From Bacillus_BD sp963787345 (lineage in GTDB: Bacteria > Bacillota > Bacilli > Bacillales > Cytobacillaceae), in NCBI GenBank assembly GCA_963787345.1, contig CAWBCW010000021.1, positions 81,556 to 145,555 on the forward strand: DNA of 64,000 bases, written 5' to 3'. This document shows positions 45,300 through 53,876 of the stretch, piece by piece. The notes under the pieces were generated by a model. The model made no database searches, was not told the DNA's origin, and was given only the letters and a program-made list of their open reading frames with translations. Position 1 is the first letter of the stretch. Each line of letters begins with the position of its first letter. The position numbers were made by a program, and so were the translations under genes.

Positions 45300-46091
45300 T
45301 TGATTCCAACTAAAAAGAAAACAGCTGTTTTACAATCCGTTCAAAATGGACTTCAGATATTAAAGCTTTTTACCATCGAAAAACCAGTATGGGGATTAAC
45401 AGAAATCGCGAATGCTCTTCAATTGAATAAAAGCACTGCCAGTCGGCTAGTAAGGGATTTAGTGGAAGAAGGATTTTTACAAAAAGAAGGGAGAAAATAC
45501 TTCCTTGGATTTTCATTGCTTTCGATTAGCGGAGTCGTTACCTCCCATTTAGAGATTCATCGGGAATCGAAAGACATTTTAAAGCAATTAGTGGCTGATC
45601 TAGAAGAAACCGCTCATGTTGCGATTTTAGAAGGAATAGAAATTACTTACGTTCATAAATTGGAATGCTCGAATCCTGTACCCCTCCTATCTTCCACTGG
45701 AAAACAGAATCCGGTTACATGTACCAGTGCAGGAAAAGTTTTATTAGCTTTTCATAAAAAGGAGTATATCGTTGATCGAATTATTGATGAAGGGCTTCCA
45801 CAGATGGGTCCAAACAGCCCGACAGACCCTGAAGTATTGAAATGTCAATTAAGCCAAATCAGAGAACAAGGATATGCGATATGTATAGATGAAATGCATG
45901 AAAATGTAGTGAGTATTGCTGCGCCTGTCAGGGACTACGGGGATGATGTGGTAGCAGCAGTATCCGTTGTCGGGACAAGGGATCGAATCGACACTTCTAA
46001 AATAGAGGGGTTTACGACAAAGATTATAGAAGCGGCAAATGAAGTATCCCGCAGACTAGGATATTTTCCAGGAATTATAGAGAGGAGTTGA
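45300..46091 (+). CDS. IclR-family transcriptional regulator (first of tandem pair)
   Basis: A 263-residue IclR protein. Winged helix WGLTEIANALQLNKSTASRLVRDLVEEGFL, then the effector domain with CTSAGKVLLAFHK and EMHENVVSIAAPVRDYGDDVVAAVSVVG. The TTG at 45300 with GAGGTGAT four bases upstream is the best start; a TTG at 45267 lies before that site. Seven bases separate it from a second IclR gene. Tandem regulators beside aromatic genes suggest control of the aryl-alcohol and pobA modules by aromatic acids. Confidence 0.87.
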   Translation: MIPTKKKTAVLQSVQNGLQILKLFTIEKPVWGLTEIANALQLNKSTASRLVRDLVEEGFLQKEGRKYFLGFSLLSISGVVTSHLEIHRESKDILKQLVADLEETAHVAILEGIEITYVHKLECSNPVPLLSSTGKQNPVTCTSAGKVLLAFHKKEYIVDRIIDEGLPQMGPNSPTDPEVLKCQLSQIREQGYAICIDEMHENVVSIAAPVRDYGDDVVAAVSVVGTRDRIDTSKIEGFTTKIIEAANEVSRRLGYFPGIIERS

Positions 46092-46098
46092 TGGGTCA

Positions 46099-46869
46099 GT
46101 GAGGTATCCAGCGGTAAATGATTATCAGTATTCATCATTAAGAAATGCTCTTCGTCTTCTTAATTTATTTTCCGTTGATGAACCTGAATTACAATTGAAA
46201 GATATTGCGACTAAATTAGAAGTTGGTCAGAGTACAGCATATAGGTTGGTTCATACCTTGATCCAAGAAGGTTTCGTTGTTAGGGATCCGTCTGCTAAAT
46301 CTTATCGCCTCGCTGCAACTTCTTTGGCCTATAGTCAAACCATTATAACAACGTTAGATCTATGCCGTGCATCGTTGGGGATTATAGAGAAATTAGCGGA
46401 AACAACGAGAGAAACGGCTCATATTTCTGTTTTTAAGGATCAACAGGCTTTGTACCTTTTGAAAATTGATAGTTCATATCCTGTCCATCTATTGTCACAT
46501 GCAGGGAGGAAGAATCCCATTCATTGTACAAGTACAGGACAAGTTTTGTTAGCCTATCAATCGGATGAAACCATCGAACAGGTTATCCATAAGGGTCTAA
46601 CCCGCTACACATCTAAAACCATAACGGACCCGATTAAGTTTAAGAGCCTCCTAAAAACCATTCGATCACAAGGATATGCCGTGAGCCAAGAAGAACTTCA
46701 CGAAGGGGTTGTTTCAATAGCAGCTCCTGTGAAAGATTCCAAAGGAAATGTGATAGCGGCTGTGAGTATTGCTGGCCCCACTCGAAGATTAAACAGGCAA
46801 ACCGTACCAACATTAATAAGACAAGTTCAACGAGCATCCAATCGAGTATCCTTAAAATTAGGAAGTTAG
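46099..46869 (+). CDS. IclR-family transcriptional regulator (second of tandem pair)
   Basis: A 256-residue IclR protein. Helix-turn-helix LQLKDIATKLEVGQSTAYRLVHTLIQEGFV and effector domain CTSTGQVLLAYQS with EELHEGVVSIAAPVKDSKGNVIAAVSIAGP. GTG start with GGAGTTGATGGG upstream. It shares the plan of the preceding gene but is clearly diverged, so it is an old duplication. Ended by a GGGTCTGAT hairpin. Confidence 0.87.
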   Translation: MRYPAVNDYQYSSLRNALRLLNLFSVDEPELQLKDIATKLEVGQSTAYRLVHTLIQEGFVVRDPSAKSYRLAATSLAYSQTIITTLDLCRASLGIIEKLAETTRETAHISVFKDQQALYLLKIDSSYPVHLLSHAGRKNPIHCTSTGQVLLAYQSDETIEQVIHKGLTRYTSKTITDPIKFKSLLKTIRSQGYAVSQEELHEGVVSIAAPVKDSKGNVIAAVSIAGPTRRLNRQTVPTLIRQVQRASNRVSLKLGS

Positions 46870-46878
46870 TTTTTGAAT

Positions 46879-46938
46879 AAAGGGTCTGATCCCCAGTGGA
46901 TTAAAACTTTAATGTACCGGGGGATCAGACCCTAATTT
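46879..46938. terminator. GGGTC-type hairpin repeat (copy 7)
   Basis: AAGGGTCTGATCCCC pairs with GGGGATCAGACCCT around a core AAAACTTTAATGTACC. It lies past the IclR gene and overlaps the 3' end of the converging membrane-protein gene (stop at 46909), which reads through part of it. Confidence 0.8.
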
Positions 46939-47592
46939 TCCGTTTTTTCGATCCTGATAAGCCTTTGTAGCAAGGAGAGCGGTCATGAGGCCGAGTTCTC
47001 CGATATTGTGTGCGGCATTCGTTTTTATGAAGAAATGGACGAGGGGTGTGATTCCCATGAACAAAATTCCGAAAAAGTACCATGGCCATTTTTGCTTCCA
47101 CCAAACGATAATAGAAGAGATGATCAACGTGATAGACACCCCCATAATCATAATGGGAGAGCCATCTCCTTCTTTGTCATAGCTTAAGACCCCATACTCC
47201 CACGCTGGTTTCAAGGAAATATCCCATACAACCGTAACGAGTTCAATGATCATCAAGCAGAGCATAAAAATGACGACAAGCCACGGCATGATTTTTTTGT
47301 TAGCCCATTGTAGATTCGCATTCACTAACGTTTTCCAAGAGAACAAAACAAGTAATGGCGTGATCAGTGCATGCAACCAGTAACGTGCTTCATTGAATCC
47401 CTTGAGTACGTCTCCTTCCCCGATATATTTTCCGAATGCGAGAATTCCATTATCATACATTAACGCGAGAATAACGAGCAGCAGTGTATTTCCAAGGTCC
47501 ATCCATCGATGTTTCTTCGCCATCATGATCCCTATGATGAAAAGAATGAAGTAAGCAATCGTAAGGATGATATAGATAACTGTATCCATCAT
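46909..47592 (-). CDS. hypothetical membrane protein, about seven helices
   Basis: A 227-residue integral membrane protein (TVIYIILTIAYFILFIIGIMM at the start; LVVIFMLCLMIIELVTVVW and ITLIISSIIVW later). No family recognised. GGAGCAATGA precedes a double ATG. The last residues (KNGKLGSDPPVH) are encoded inside the GGGTC hairpin repeat, so the original C terminus may have been replaced. Lone gene. Confidence 0.65.
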   Translation of the reverse strand: MMDTVIYIILTIAYFILFIIGIMMAKKHRWMDLGNTLLLVILALMYDNGILAFGKYIGEGDVLKGFNEARYWLHALITPLLVLFSWKTLVNANLQWANKKIMPWLVVIFMLCLMIIELVTVVWDISLKPAWEYGVLSYDKEGDGSPIMIMGVSITLIISSIIVWWKQKWPWYFFGILFMGITPLVHFFIKTNAAHNIGELGLMTALLATKAYQDRKNGKLGSDPPVH

Positions 47593-47792
47593 TCATTGCT
47601 CCTTTGTGCACACGTTGTCTAATCTAATTGAAATGAAGTATTTCTTAGTGCTACATCGATCATGGGATTTCAACCATATATGAAGAAGTTCGGGTGAACG
47701 AAATGATCGAAAATCTATTATTATACAAATGTTAATAAAACTCGATATTCTTAGGGTGGTGGCCACAGATGAGGGGGAGAAACCCCCATTTC

Positions 47793-49019
47793 TTATCCTT
47801 TACTTAGCAAAGGGCGCTCCTTTAAGTATAATGCTAAATCTGGGCTATTCCCTTCGACAATCTCCTCGACAATCAGCTTCGATAGTAATTGGCTGTAAAC
47901 CGTCCCATTATCACCGAAGGCAAATAGAAAATAGCTGTTAGGGTATTCTTCGTATTTTCCAATGATCGGAATGCCGTCCACGGTGCCTCCATAAAAGGCA
48001 GCTAAGTAATATTCAGGTTTTACTTTAATTGTAGGAAACATGTTATTAAATTCTTCAATCAGTTTATTCTTTTTGTGAATCAGTTTGCTATCACGATCTT
48101 CGGGAGATGTCGCATTATCATCAAGTCCGCCGATGATGACCCGGTTATCCTTCGTTGTACGCATAAATAGATAGGGACGGGCGGTTTCCCAAATGAGTGT
48201 CCGATTATGCCATTGGGATAGATCTTCGACTGGATTGGTTGTTATCGTATATGTACTGACAAATGAGGCCTTTTTCTCTTTTTTGATATCCATCCCTTCA
48301 TAACCTGCTGCAAAAATCACATAGCGTGCTTTTATCGAATGGCCATTTTTTGTAGAAACAATCATCCTTCCTTGTTCGCCATCGTAATGGTGACCGTTCA
48401 TTTCTGTATTCTCATAAATACGGATTCCCTTCTTTGCAGCGTAATCCAATAGGGCATGGGTGAATCGGTAAGGATTGATTTCTGCATCATTATAGGAATA
48501 AATCGCAGCATCTCTGCTAAAAGGATATTTGGCCTCAATCTCTTCCTTTGTTAAAAAAGCAAGATCCATGTTCTGTTTCTTTAAAAAGTTATATTCTTTT
48601 TTTAGCTTTTCAATGTCTTCTGGACAGCTAGCAGAATAGAGGGTATCTCTTCTATAAAATTCACTATCAATCGTGACATTCTTTGAGGCTGCTTCGATTT
48701 CATTAATGGCTTCCTTTAATAATTGTAAATGCCTTTCGATGTACTCCGATCCAAAGGTGTTGATCATATCTGTAAACATTTTTTCACCGGAGTATTGAAT
48801 AAGAGCTGTATTCGTACTCGTACTGCCACTGCCAATGGTTGATTTTTCAATGACAACGACATCTAAATCAGCTTGAGCTAGATAATAGGCACACTGTGCA
48901 CCGGAGCTTCCACCCCCAATGATTAATACATCACAAGATCGTTCTTCCTCTAATGCTGGGTATGATGGAGCATCAGGGAAAGTAGTCGGCCAATAATAGG
49001 TTCCAGAGTGTAAATTCAT
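47793..49019 (-). CDS. DadA-type FAD-dependent amine/amino-acid oxidoreductase
   Basis: A 408-residue DAO-family flavoenzyme. CDVLIIGGGSSGAQCAYYLAQ is the FAD motif, GSGSTSTNTALIQYSGE the substrate-loop region, and YYLAAFYGGTVDGIPIIGKYEE the C-terminal FAD contact. I take ATG 49019 with GGGAGGAAAGCA upstream rather than the longer frame from 49223, which overlaps another gene. It lacks the Rieske extension expected for the YhfW-like protein at the window start. Substrate unknown. Confidence 0.85.
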   Translation of the reverse strand: MNLHSGTYYWPTTFPDAPSYPALEEERSCDVLIIGGGSSGAQCAYYLAQADLDVVVIEKSTIGSGSTSTNTALIQYSGEKMFTDMINTFGSEYIERHLQLLKEAINEIEAASKNVTIDSEFYRRDTLYSASCPEDIEKLKKEYNFLKKQNMDLAFLTKEEIEAKYPFSRDAAIYSYNDAEINPYRFTHALLDYAAKKGIRIYENTEMNGHHYDGEQGRMIVSTKNGHSIKARYVIFAAGYEGMDIKKEKKASFVSTYTITTNPVEDLSQWHNRTLIWETARPYLFMRTTKDNRVIIGGLDDNATSPEDRDSKLIHKKNKLIEEFNNMFPTIKVKPEYYLAAFYGGTVDGIPIIGKYEEYPNSYFLFAFGDNGTVYSQLLSKLIVEEIVEGNSPDLALYLKERPLLSKG

Positions 49020-49131
49020 TGCTTTCCTCCCTGTTCTAAAAACGTATACTGTTAATATATCCAACCGCATTTTGAACATACCAAACATGCCGTGATATCT
49101 ATTAAATGAAGGGAAGAAAGCAGGTTTATTT

Positions 49132-49647
49132 TTAGATGCTAAATCTTTGGAAGGTTCCCCAATACTCCTGTCTGTTAAACTGGGGATAAGCCGACATAAA
49201 GGTAACAAGGATGGGGGCTTCATCTAAGGAAGGATATGCGTTGAAAAAGAAACGATCTCCGTATCGAATTGCTGTTAATGCAAGGGGTAATTCACGTCTA
49301 AAGATTTCATTACGTTTTGCTGCTGCATTTTGGTCGTATTCTCCTTGATCGATATATAAATAAACATAATAATAGAAGGAATTTTCATTTGCCTTCCATT
49401 CACCCAATACCTCATCTCTCATCGGTGTGACTTTTTCACAGGCATAATGAATTCCAATGGTTAAAAATAGATCTCCAGTTAAATCAGAGTGGGTTAGTGT
49501 GTAGCGCCTTGGAATAACGGGTTCCGTAGCCGTAACCCCACCGGTATATTCCACAGATAGCTTTTCTGGATCAAACGGGTTCAAGTCATCAACTCCCATC
49601 GTTCTTGTAATAATTATGCTGCTGACCATTCCTTTATCACTTTCCAA
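49132..49647 (-). CDS. Staygreen (SGR) family protein
   Basis: About 155-171 residues; start uncertain among TTG 49647, ATG 49629 and ATG 49599, none with a good ribosome site. The core NPFDPEKLSVEYTGGVTATEP followed by IPRRYTLTHSDLTGDLFLTIG is the Staygreen signature; plant SGR removes magnesium from chlorophyll a. Bacterial homologues have been reported to act on chlorophyll-type substrates in vitro, but this organism shows no sign of making chlorophyll, so the natural substrate is open. Located upstream of, and in line with, the DadA-like oxidase gene, 112 bp away. Confidence 0.8.
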   Translation of the reverse strand: MESDKGMVSSIIITRTMGVDDLNPFDPEKLSVEYTGGVTATEPVIPRRYTLTHSDLTGDLFLTIGIHYACEKVTPMRDEVLGEWKANENSFYYYVYLYIDQGEYDQNAAAKRNEIFRRELPLALTAIRYGDRFFFNAYPSLDEAPILVTFMSAYPQFNRQEYWGTFQRFSI

Positions 49648-49840
49648 GAAGACTTCCGTTTTTAAATGAAATGGAAGGGGGAGATTCTGTAAATATTGGC
49701 ATAACTCGGGTAGTCATAGAGAAAACGAAAAAAAGTAAGAATGATTTAATATGATTTAAAAAAATGGTGGCACTCGAAAATTCGAAAAGAAAAAACTCCT
49801 TAATTTGTGCTTAGTGGTTTAAAAAAACGGCTTTTTCGGT

Positions 49841-49866
49841 GGTCTCGAACCATCCCGGCGTTTCAT
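49841..49866. repeat. GAACC-TCCC-GTTTCAT short repeat (copy 1)
   Basis: GGTCTCGAACCATCCC then GGCGTTTCAT. Related to 52381-52409 and 53877-53901. Here it is intergenic, upstream of katE. Confidence 0.6.
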
Positions 49867-49935
49867 CTACTCCTTATTAGGGTATGAAACAATAGAAGGT
49901 TTTTGCCTAATAAATACCTATGGGGAGGAAGAGTA

Positions 49936-50020
49936 ATGAGCAAAATGGGGAAGAAAGTGAATGAGTTTAGTAAAAATGAGCAGCTGGAACGTTCCGAGTT
50001 AATGATCAAGGCAAACAAAT
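49936..50020 (+). pseudogene. katE: out-of-frame first exon-like segment of katE
   Basis: ATG 49936 has a good GGGGAGG upstream and encodes MSKMGKKVNEFSKNEQLERSE, matching the usual start of Bacillus KatE, but it ends at TGA 50018-50020. The neighbouring frame reads RVNDQGKQMTTNQGLKVSED across the same bases, so one base is missing at about 49,995-50,003. Confidence 0.75.
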
Positions 50021-51986
50021 GACGACCAATCAGGGGTTAAAGGTTTCGGAGGATGAGTTTTCCTTAAAAGCAGGTGAACGTGGTCCGACTTTAATGGAAG
50101 ATTTCCATTTTCGTGAAAAGATGACCCACTTTGACCATGAGCGCATTCCAGAGCGGGCTGTGCATGCACGCGGCTTCGCTGCCCATGGTGAGTTTGAAGT
50201 TTATGAATCGATGAAAGAGTATACAAAGGCGAGTTTTTTGCAGGATCCATCCGTTAAAACACCTGTTTTTGTTCGTTTTTCCACTGTAGCAGGCTCACGC
50301 GGATCAGCTGAGACCGTTCGGGATGTCCGTGGCTTCGCGACAAAATTTTATACCGAAGAAGGTAATTACGATCTAGTTGGAAATAATATTCCAGTTTTTT
50401 TCATTCAGGATGCGATTAAATTTCCGGATTTAGTACATGCTCTCAAACCTGAGCCTCATAATGAGATCCCTCAAGCATCAACGGCTCACGACACATTTTG
50501 GGATTTTGTAGCGAATAACCAAGAAGCCGCTCATACGGTCATGTGGCAAATGTCAGATCGTGCGATTCCACGAAGCTTTCGTATGATGGAAGGGTTTGGT
50601 GTGCATGCCTTCCGCTTTGTTAATCATCAAGGAAAAGCACGGTTTGTAAAGTTTCATTGGAAGCCTGTATTGGGCGTTCATTCACTTGTATGGGATGAAG
50701 CGCAAAAAATAGCAGGAAAGGATCCTGATTTCCATCGCCGTGATTTATGGGAATCGATTGAAAACGGTCATTTTCCCGAGTATGAATTAGGTGTCCAAAT
50801 GATCGATGAAGAAGATGAATTTAAGTTTGATTTCGATGTACTTGATCCGACAAAATTATGGCCTGAAGAAGAAGTTCCAGTAAAAATTATTGGAAAAATG
50901 ACGTTGAATCGGAATGTTGATAATGTTTTTGCTGAAACGGAGCAAGTAGCATTCCACCCAGGTCATGTTGTACCGGGCATAGATTTTACGAATGATCCTT
51001 TACTTCAGGGCCGCTTATTTTCCTATACAGATACGCAATTACTTCGCCTTGGAGGGCCAAACTTTCATGAGCTGCCAATAAATCGACCTGTTTGTCCGTT
51101 CCATAACAATCAGCGTGATGGCCTTGGTCGTCAAACGATTAACAAAGGGCAAGTGAGTTACCATAATAATTCACTAGCGTCAAATACACCCATGCCCGCA
51201 AGTGAAGAAGAAGGCGGGTATGTTCATTATCAGGAGAAAATAGAAGGCAAAAAGGTACGAAGCCGAAGCGAAAGCTTTAAAGATCATTTCTCTCAAGCCA
51301 GCCTGTTTTGGAACAGTATGAGTAAAATTGAAAAAGCGCATATTATTGAAGCGTTTAGTTTTGAGCTTGGGAAAGTAAAGAGTAAAAATGTGCAGCAGCA
51401 AGTGGTTGATATGTTTGCTAACGTTAGTGTAGAGCTCTCAACGGCTATTGCGCATAAGATCGGTGCGACCCCGCCTCAAGGGGAAGTCTCAGAAGTAATG
51501 AAATCATCTCCAGCACTTAGCCAGGAAAATACAAAGAAACGCCCTGAAACACGTAAAGTAGGTATGATTATTAGCAATGGTTTTAATGGTGCGGATGTAT
51601 TGAAAGTATTGAAAGCTTTAAAAGCAGAAGGCATTCAAGTCGAATTCATTAGTGACAAGTTGGGAATATGCAAAGGTTCTGATGGTACAGAGCTGGAAGT
51701 GGACCACACTTTTTTAACGGGGGATTCCGTATTATTTGATGCCATCTATGCAGTTGGTGGAAATGTTGAAAGTAAGAAGTTTAACCAAAACGCAACCTAT
51801 TTTATTAACGAGGCATTCTCTCACTTCAAGCCGATTGGTGCCACACACGATGGAAAAAAATGGCTGCAAGCAGGGGATTTGATTAACAGTCCTGGCGTCG
51901 TAATTGGAGACGATATAAGAGAGTTTACAGAGAACTTTGTGAAGGCTATTTCTGCTCACCGTCACTGGGATCGCCAAATCGTTTAA
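50019..51986 (+). CDS. katE: large-subunit catalase (HPII/KatE type), N terminus frameshifted
   Basis: A 655-residue clade 2 catalase. The catalytic His is in ERAVHARGFAAHG, Asn in VGNNIPVFFIQDA, and the heme-ligand Tyr in RLFSYTDTQLLRLG. A C-terminal flavodoxin/GATase-like domain starts at KVGMIISNGFNGADVLKVL, as in HPII. The present ATG 50019 has only a weak AAGG site; the proper start (49936) is in another frame. A product starting here would lack about 33 arm residues. It detoxifies hydrogen peroxide, in Bacillus usually as a sigma-B stress protein. Confidence 0.88.
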   Translation: MTTNQGLKVSEDEFSLKAGERGPTLMEDFHFREKMTHFDHERIPERAVHARGFAAHGEFEVYESMKEYTKASFLQDPSVKTPVFVRFSTVAGSRGSAETVRDVRGFATKFYTEEGNYDLVGNNIPVFFIQDAIKFPDLVHALKPEPHNEIPQASTAHDTFWDFVANNQEAAHTVMWQMSDRAIPRSFRMMEGFGVHAFRFVNHQGKARFVKFHWKPVLGVHSLVWDEAQKIAGKDPDFHRRDLWESIENGHFPEYELGVQMIDEEDEFKFDFDVLDPTKLWPEEEVPVKIIGKMTLNRNVDNVFAETEQVAFHPGHVVPGIDFTNDPLLQGRLFSYTDTQLLRLGGPNFHELPINRPVCPFHNNQRDGLGRQTINKGQVSYHNNSLASNTPMPASEEEGGYVHYQEKIEGKKVRSRSESFKDHFSQASLFWNSMSKIEKAHIIEAFSFELGKVKSKNVQQQVVDMFANVSVELSTAIAHKIGATPPQGEVSEVMKSSPALSQENTKKRPETRKVGMIISNGFNGADVLKVLKALKAEGIQVEFISDKLGICKGSDGTELEVDHTFLTGDSVLFDAIYAVGGNVESKKFNQNATYFINEAFSHFKPIGATHDGKKWLQAGDLINSPGVVIGDDIREFTENFVKAISAHRHWDRQIV

Positions 51987-52018
51987 ACGAAATTATTGGA
52001 TAAAGACGGATAGTGAAA

Positions 52019-52059
52019 AGACCGCGGAGATCATTCTCAGCGGTCTATTTCTATTTTTT
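52019..52059 (+). terminator. terminator after katE
   Basis: AGACCGC pairs with GCGGTCT with inner stem GAGA/TCTC, followed by a T-rich tract ending in TTTTTT. Confidence 0.85.
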
Positions 52060-52163
52060 GCCTGATCCCTGTGCAAATTCGGCAGGGCGAATTGGATCTC
52101 CATAGATACCATGCTATTAAGAAGCAGAAAATGGTTTTAAAAAAGATGATCAGATGAGCAAGC

Positions 52164-52313
52164 TTGATTGAAGATCAAGAAGAAATTAGAACGATTGAAA
52201 TTGCACAGGTTAAGAGTTTGCCTAAATCTGAGAGAAACGAGATATTGAGGAAAGTGAAAGGACTGAAGGGACTATCACTAAGGCAGGCAGCGAGGATTTT
52301 TTATAGAGCCTAA
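52164..52313 (+). pseudogene. C-terminal remnant of a Y1 (IS200-like/REP-associated) transposase
   Basis: About 49 codons without a ribosome site encode VKSLPKSERNEILRKVKGLKG then LSLRQAARIFYRA. This matches the C-terminal tail (helix-turn-helix following the Y1 domain) of transposases common in bacilli. The catalytic HUH domain is absent, so it is dead. Confidence 0.6.
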
Positions 52314-52316
52314 GAA

Positions 52317-52357
52317 AGGAGCTAGAGCATCTACATATAGTAGTTGATCTAGCTCCT
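52317..52357. terminator. bidirectional terminator hairpin
   Basis: AGGAGCTAGA and TCTAGCTCCT form a perfect 10-bp stem with a 21-base loop between the transposase relic and the converging nucleotidase gene. Confidence 0.7.
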
Positions 52358-52364
52358 ATTCTCT

Positions 52365-53627
52365 TTAAATGGACTTTTCAGTAGTCTCGAACCACCCACA
52401 TGTTTCATTGGAAAAAAGCTCCACAAACGGCCAAATGAGGTTATATTCTCCTTGTGGGAGAAAACGGGTGGGAAGCAATGTACTCCTGACATCATTAAAA
52501 GTTTCTTCGAGGGCTTCTTTAACAGCTTTTAAGACTTCATGGTCAGGCTGGACTAAGCTTCTTTTCGCTGTTTTATCATAGATGGCTCTTAATTCTGACT
52601 GGGAATGTGTAACTACCCATTTTCCTTTTTCTTTTGTCATTGTTAAATCAATGACACCGAGGTGGCTACCAAAGCTCCCTGGCATGACAACAGGAACCCC
52701 ATTTATTGTCCCTTTTTCCGGATTTACTCCCGGGAGAGTTCTATCGTTTCCTGGGAATGTGGAATGGGTATGACCAGAAATAATCGCATCGATGCCTTCT
52801 ACCTTTGTTAGGTCGTAGGCAGCATGTTCCTCCAACTCAGTGACTTTTGCATCGCCAATTCCCGTGTGGGCGAGGGCAATGATCAAATCAGCACCTTCTT
52901 CTTTCATTTTTGGGATTTGCGCCTGTACGGATTTTACAATATCTTTCGTAGTTACTTTACCAGCAAGATGTTCTTTATACCAATCAGTGATTTGTGGAAT
53001 AACAGCACCGACTACGCCTACATGAATCACTTGCGTTTTCCCGCTGTCGTCTACTACTTTTTTCTTTAAAATGGTATAAGGTTTGAAGTAATGTTCATCA
53101 TTGGAGGGATCATAATCGTGGTCATCCTTATACACATTCGCATTGACATAAGGCATTGGCGCATCGTCCAGTACTTCATCAAGGAACTCTAGTCCATAAT
53201 TAAACTCGTGGTTTCCGACGGTTGCGGCGTCATAGTCTAATGGTTTCATTGCTTGAAAGATGGGATGAACTTCTCCCTCCTCAAGCTTGTTCACTCTTGC
53301 TTTATAATAACCAAGCAGGCTACCTTGAATCAGGTCACCATTGTCAAAAAGGAGAGTGTTTTTCGCTTCTGCTCTCGCTTCCCTGATAAGGGTCGTCGTT
53401 TTGGAAAAACCAAATTCCAGCGTTTTAGCAACCTTATAATAATCATAGTTATAAAGATTACTGTGAATATCTGTCGTCCCAAGGATCCTTATGGATACCT
53501 CGGGTTTTCCTGCCTGCTCCGGCTTGGCAGCTATCACCGTTTGATACGAAAAAGGAGCAACGAGGACGGATAATGCCATAGCTGTTGCTGATAATCTTTT
53601 ACAGGTTCTTACTAACGATTCTTTCAA
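52365..53627 (-). CDS. secreted 5'-nucleotidase/cyclic phosphodiesterase-like protein, C-terminally truncated
   Basis: A 420-residue calcineurin-fold phosphoesterase. Signal peptide of about 33 residues (LSATAMALSVLVAPFSYQTVIA). Metal motifs RILGTTDIHSNL, FDNGDLIQGS, TVGNHEFNYG, LAHTGIG and ISGHTHSTFPG are intact. The usual C-terminal 5'-nucleotidase substrate domain is almost entirely missing: the chain ends shortly after FNDVRSTLLPTRFLPQGEYN, and its last dozen residues (NETCGWFETTEKSI) are encoded by a dispersed repeat. TTG start with AAGGAGCTG. Probably a truncated, possibly inactive relative of CpdB/YfkN. Confidence 0.82.
   Translation of the reverse strand: MKESLVRTCKRLSATAMALSVLVAPFSYQTVIAAKPEQAGKPEVSIRILGTTDIHSNLYNYDYYKVAKTLEFGFSKTTTLIREARAEAKNTLLFDNGDLIQGSLLGYYKARVNKLEEGEVHPIFQAMKPLDYDAATVGNHEFNYGLEFLDEVLDDAPMPYVNANVYKDDHDYDPSNDEHYFKPYTILKKKVVDDSGKTQVIHVGVVGAVIPQITDWYKEHLAGKVTTKDIVKSVQAQIPKMKEEGADLIIALAHTGIGDAKVTELEEHAAYDLTKVEGIDAIISGHTHSTFPGNDRTLPGVNPEKGTINGVPVVMPGSFGSHLGVIDLTMTKEKGKWVVTHSQSELRAIYDKTAKRSLVQPDHEVLKAVKEALEETFNDVRSTLLPTRFLPQGEYNLIWPFVELFSNETCGWFETTEKSI
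52381..52409. repeat. GAACC-ACCC-GTTTCAT short repeat (copy 2), inside nucleotidase gene
   Basis: GTAGTCTCGAACCACCCACA followed by TGTTTCATT. It provides the final codons of the truncated nucleotidase. Confidence 0.65.
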
Positions 53628-53876
53628 CGGAAACAGCTCCTTATAAACAGTTTGTTACTAATTTTTAATAGAAGAGAAGTTCCTCATAAATGGGCCTTAA
53701 GGTTGGAGCAGTATGAAGAGTATGGAAGAAATAAATTAAAATTCCCGCGATGTGGGAGGGGGGCACGGGGATAGGGTGGGTACGATTGTATACTTCAAAA
53801 ATTTATGTACCCCCGTTTTCGGTTTATATCTATGACTAAATTAATCGTAAAAAGCGAAGAAAGGGGAGTGAAATGC
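53628..53876. other. gap between nucleotidase and Spx-like gene
   Basis: About 250 bases, locally GC-rich (GGGAGGGGGGCACGGGGATA near 53755). No gene or clear hairpin. Confidence 0.35.

Noticed and set aside
47729..47941. Small plus-strand gene overlapping the end of the DadA-like gene
   Set aside because: No ribosome site, and it overlaps conserved codons of the oxidase on the other strand.
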